From assembly GCA_910579785.1 (NCBI GenBank), contig CAJTVJ010000045.1, forward strand, positions 1-7,805: a stretch of 7,805 bases of DNA. Reading direction: 5' to 3'. Both the position numbers and the translations under genes were made by a program. This stretch comes from an uncultured Christensenella sp. (GTDB lineage: Bacteria > Bacillota > Clostridia > Christensenellales > UBA3700). This document shows positions 5,998 through 7,805 of this stretch, in pieces. Position 1 is the stretch's first letter; each line of letters starts with the position of its first letter. The notes beneath the pieces were generated by a model. That model saw nothing but the letters and a program-made list of their open reading frames with translations, ran no database searches and was not told the DNA's origin.

Positions 5998-6053
5998 GAT
6001 GAGATTTCTCCACTAAGTTACAATTCGGCCGTAAGGAGCGGAGAAATCTCATC
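5998..6053. repeat. Interspersed palindromic repeat (copy C)
   Basis: Perfect 14-bp arms GATGAGATTTCTCC (5998-6011) and GGAGAAATCTCATC (6040-6053) flank a 28-nt centre that contains TTCGGCCGTAAGGAGC. The minus-strand reading starts GATGAGATTTCTCCGCT and continues with ACGGCCGAA, resembling the right unit of copy A. It sits 29 bases after the nucleotidyltransferase stop codon and could form a long hairpin in that mRNA. No U tract follows, so it is not a classical terminator, though no better one is visible for this gene. Confidence 0.75.
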
Positions 6054-6266
6054 ATTTAATTTGATTTCTTCAAAATTCTACTACTTAAAAATATGGACAA
6101 AATAGTAAAATCAACTTTACATATTCAATAATTTTTTGCAAATTATTAAGTTTATCAAATCAACAAAATTCGACATATTTTTACAAACGAATTAAAAAAT
6201 TCAAGTCGCAAATATCATATAATTGCAAAAATCTACGTTATATGCCAAAATGTGTATACTTTTTCC
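6054..6266. other. AT-rich spacer with no recognised gene
   Basis: This stretch is very AT-rich, with several poly-A and poly-T runs and one weak AT-only inverted repeat (6127-6134 with 6140-6147). I see no reading frame with a ribosome site, no tRNA-like fold and no terminator with a GC stem. It ends at the tandem promoters of the RNase J gene. Confidence 0.6.
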
Positions 6267-6295
6267 TTGTCAAGACATCAACTTTATTATATAAT
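6267..6295 (+). promoter_or_regulatory. Upstream promoter (P1) of the RNase J gene
   Basis: -35 TTGTCA (6267-6272), a 17-bp spacer and a perfect -10 TATAAT (6290-6295). The predicted start near 6302 gives a leader of about 63 nt. Confidence 0.65.
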
Positions 6296-6316
6296 AATAT
6301 TAAATAATTTAATTTG

Positions 6317-6325
6317 TGATATAAT
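6317..6325 (+). promoter_or_regulatory. Downstream extended -10 promoter (P2) of the RNase J gene
   Basis: TGATATAAT at 6317-6325 is a perfect -10 with a TG extension. No good -35 lies 17 bp upstream (6297-6302 is ATATTA), so it would depend on the extended -10. The start would be near 6332, about 33 nt before the GTG. It may be a second start site or a chance match in AT-rich DNA. Confidence 0.45.
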
Positions 6326-6364
6326 TTCGCCTAGGACGGCGTATTTGTATTTAAAGGAGAGGTT

Positions 6365-7805
6365 GTGGCAAGACAACACAAACAGCTTGAAGTCGCATTT
6401 TTGGGCGGAGTAGGCGAGATAGGAAAAAATATGACGGCACTGCAATTCGGCAATGATATAATAATTGTCGATTGCGGCTCTACTTTTCCGTCGGTTGACG
6501 ACACGCCGGGCATAGATTTGATAGTGCCGGATTTTGCGTTTATCAAGGCTAATATAGAAAAAGTAAAGGGCATATTGATCACTCACGGGCATGAGGACCA
6601 TATTGGAGGAATACCTCATCTGCTGTCGGAGTGCGGCAATATACCGATATACGGCTCGTCGCTTGCGATCGCGCTTATAAAACATAAGCTGACGGAGCGC
6701 AAGATAAATATGCCGAAGATGCACGTCGTCAAGAACGGAGACGTTAAGAAAGTCGGAGCGTTCAGCGTAGAATTTGTCAGCGTATCGCATTCGATACTAG
6801 GGGCTTTTGCATTGGCGATCACATATCCCGACGGAGTGGTATTCCATACGGGCGACTACAAGATAGACTATACGCCCGTCGACGGCGACGGCATAGATCT
6901 CAACCGTATCGCGGCTATCGGCAACAAAGGGGTCACGCTGATGCTCGGAGAGTCGACCAACGTCGAAAAGCGCGGTTCGACTATATCCGAAAAGGAAGTA
7001 GGTATGACGTTGGAGAGAGTGATAGATTCCCATCCTGACAACAGGATCATAATCGCCACGTTTGCAAGCAACGTCAACAGAGTTCAGCAGATAATACGCA
7101 TATGCGAAAAGGTGGGCAGAAAGGTAGCCTTCGACGGCAGGAGCATGGTCAAGATATCCGAGATAGCGAGAGAGCTGGGTATGTTGGAATACAGTGACAA
7201 CACCGTCATAGATATCGAGGATATCAAGGGTATTGAGCCTCACAGGCTTTGCATAATATCCACGGGGTCGCAGGGCGAGCCTATGAGCGCGCTGACGAGA
7301 ATGGCAAACGGCGAAGACAAATCGGTCGTCATCACCGACAGCGACGTGGTTGCGATATCTTCTCAGCCAATACCTGGCAACGAAAAGGCGGTATATACGC
7401 TTATCAACAATCTGTACCGCAGAGGCGCAAAGGTGCTGTACGGCTCTTTGGAACAACTGCACGTGTCGGGGCACGCGTGTCAAGACGAGTTGAAGACTAT
7501 GCTGACGCTTGTCAATCCCAAGTATTTTGTGCCAGTGCACGGCGAATACCGTCATCTCAAAAAGCATGAAGAGCTGGCGCTGTCCTTGGGTATAGACAAG
7601 AAGAACATACTTCTTGCTGATATAGGCACCCGTATAGCTGTCAAAAAGAAGTCTGTGCAGTTTATCGACAGCGTGGAAGCCGGCGAGGTATACGTTGACG
7701 GCAACAGCAGCGTAGACAGTCTTGTTATACGCGATAGAAAACAGCTTTCAAGCGACGGCGTACTCATTGCTCTTTTGAATATCGACGTCGAGAACAGAGC
7801 GTTGG
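6365..7805 (+). CDS. rnj: Ribonuclease J (3' end cut by the window)
   Basis: A metallo-beta-lactamase/beta-CASP ribonuclease with 5'-to-3' exonuclease and endonuclease activity, acting in mRNA decay and rRNA maturation. 480 codons are visible, with no stop; family members are usually around 550 residues, so most of the C-terminal domain is missing. Zn ligands fall in ITHGHEDHIGG as His74, His76, Asp78 and His79, then His142 in VSHSI, Asp164 in HTGDYK and His392 in PVHGEYRHL; numbering closely follows Bacillus RNase J1. The beta-CASP domain includes LGESTNVE, ATFASNVNRVQQI and the HVSGHA motif (366-371), which binds RNA phosphate in relatives. The start is GTG with AAAGGAG at 6353-6359, five bases upstream, and it gives the expected N-terminus. 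After His142 the sequence is SILGAFALAI rather than the SIPD familiar from B. subtilis. It has its own promoters and is not obviously co-transcribed with the nucleotidyltransferase gene. Whether it is J1- or J2-like cannot be settled here. Confidence 0.96.
   Translation, partial: MARQHKQLEVAFLGGVGEIGKNMTALQFGNDIIIVDCGSTFPSVDDTPGIDLIVPDFAFIKANIEKVKGILITHGHEDHIGGIPHLLSECGNIPIYGSSLAIALIKHKLTERKINMPKMHVVKNGDVKKVGAFSVEFVSVSHSILGAFALAITYPDGVVFHTGDYKIDYTPVDGDGIDLNRIAAIGNKGVTLMLGESTNVEKRGSTISEKEVGMTLERVIDSHPDNRIIIATFASNVNRVQQIIRICEKVGRKVAFDGRSMVKISEIARELGMLEYSDNTVIDIEDIKGIEPHRLCIISTGSQGEPMSALTRMANGEDKSVVITDSDVVAISSQPIPGNEKAVYTLINNLYRRGAKVLYGSLEQLHVSGHACQDELKTMLTLVNPKYFVPVHGEYRHLKKHEELALSLGIDKKNILLADIGTRIAVKKKSVQFIDSVEAGEVYVDGNSSVDSLVIRDRKQLSSDGVLIALLNIDVENRAL

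Noticed and set aside
6127..6147. AT-only inverted repeat AATAATTT / AAATTATT
   Set aside because: With no G-C pairs it would be an unstable hairpin, and such matches are expected by chance in this base composition.
6797..7567. 256-codon open frame on the minus strand
   Set aside because: It is antisense to the RNase J reading frame, which carries all family motifs. Its translation is rich in His, Arg and Tyr with no recognisable domain, and no ribosome site precedes it.

Overview
The window looks like chromosomal DNA of a low-GC Gram-positive bacterium (Bacillota, probably class Clostridia and possibly an uncultured gut lineage). The basis is AT-rich spacers between more GC-balanced genes, strong purine-rich Shine-Dalgarno sites (AAGGAG, AGGAGG), consensus SigA-type promoters with extended -10 elements, U-tract terminators, an RNase J, and a serC-serA pair of clostridial type. 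The species cannot be resolved from the sequence alone.

Layout. 1-401 is non-coding. It holds copies of a short interspersed palindromic repeat, the terminator of a gene lying to the left, and the promoter and ribosome site of the first gene. 402-2207 (+) is GTP-dependent phosphoenolpyruvate carboxykinase. 2208-2670 is a convergent spacer with the pckG terminator, the serA terminator and, between them on the minus strand, a complete-looking unit for an unannotated small RNA of about 80 nt (promoter, hairpin, purine linker, terminator). 2671-4979 (-) is a serC-serA operon driven by a near-consensus promoter at 5035-5063, with two hairpins in the gap between the genes. 5255-5968 (+), divergent from serC, is a single-domain sugar-phosphate nucleotidyltransferase. 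5969-6364 is AT-rich, with another palindromic repeat and two tandem promoters. 6365-7805 (+) is RNase J, cut off by the window end.

Metabolically, PEPCK links oxaloacetate and phosphoenolpyruvate, and SerA and SerC drain 3-phosphoglycerate toward serine. The two units therefore sit around the same lower-glycolysis node, although they are transcribed separately and convergently. SerB, the last step of serine synthesis, is not in the window. The nucleotidyltransferase probably activates a sugar phosphate for cell-surface or capsule glycans. RNase J belongs to mRNA turnover and rRNA maturation and has no evident link to its neighbours.

The protein-coding part is ordinary housekeeping. The least explained items are the candidate small RNA at 2388-2467, whose hairpin motif is duplicated inside its own terminator, and the interspersed repeat family.
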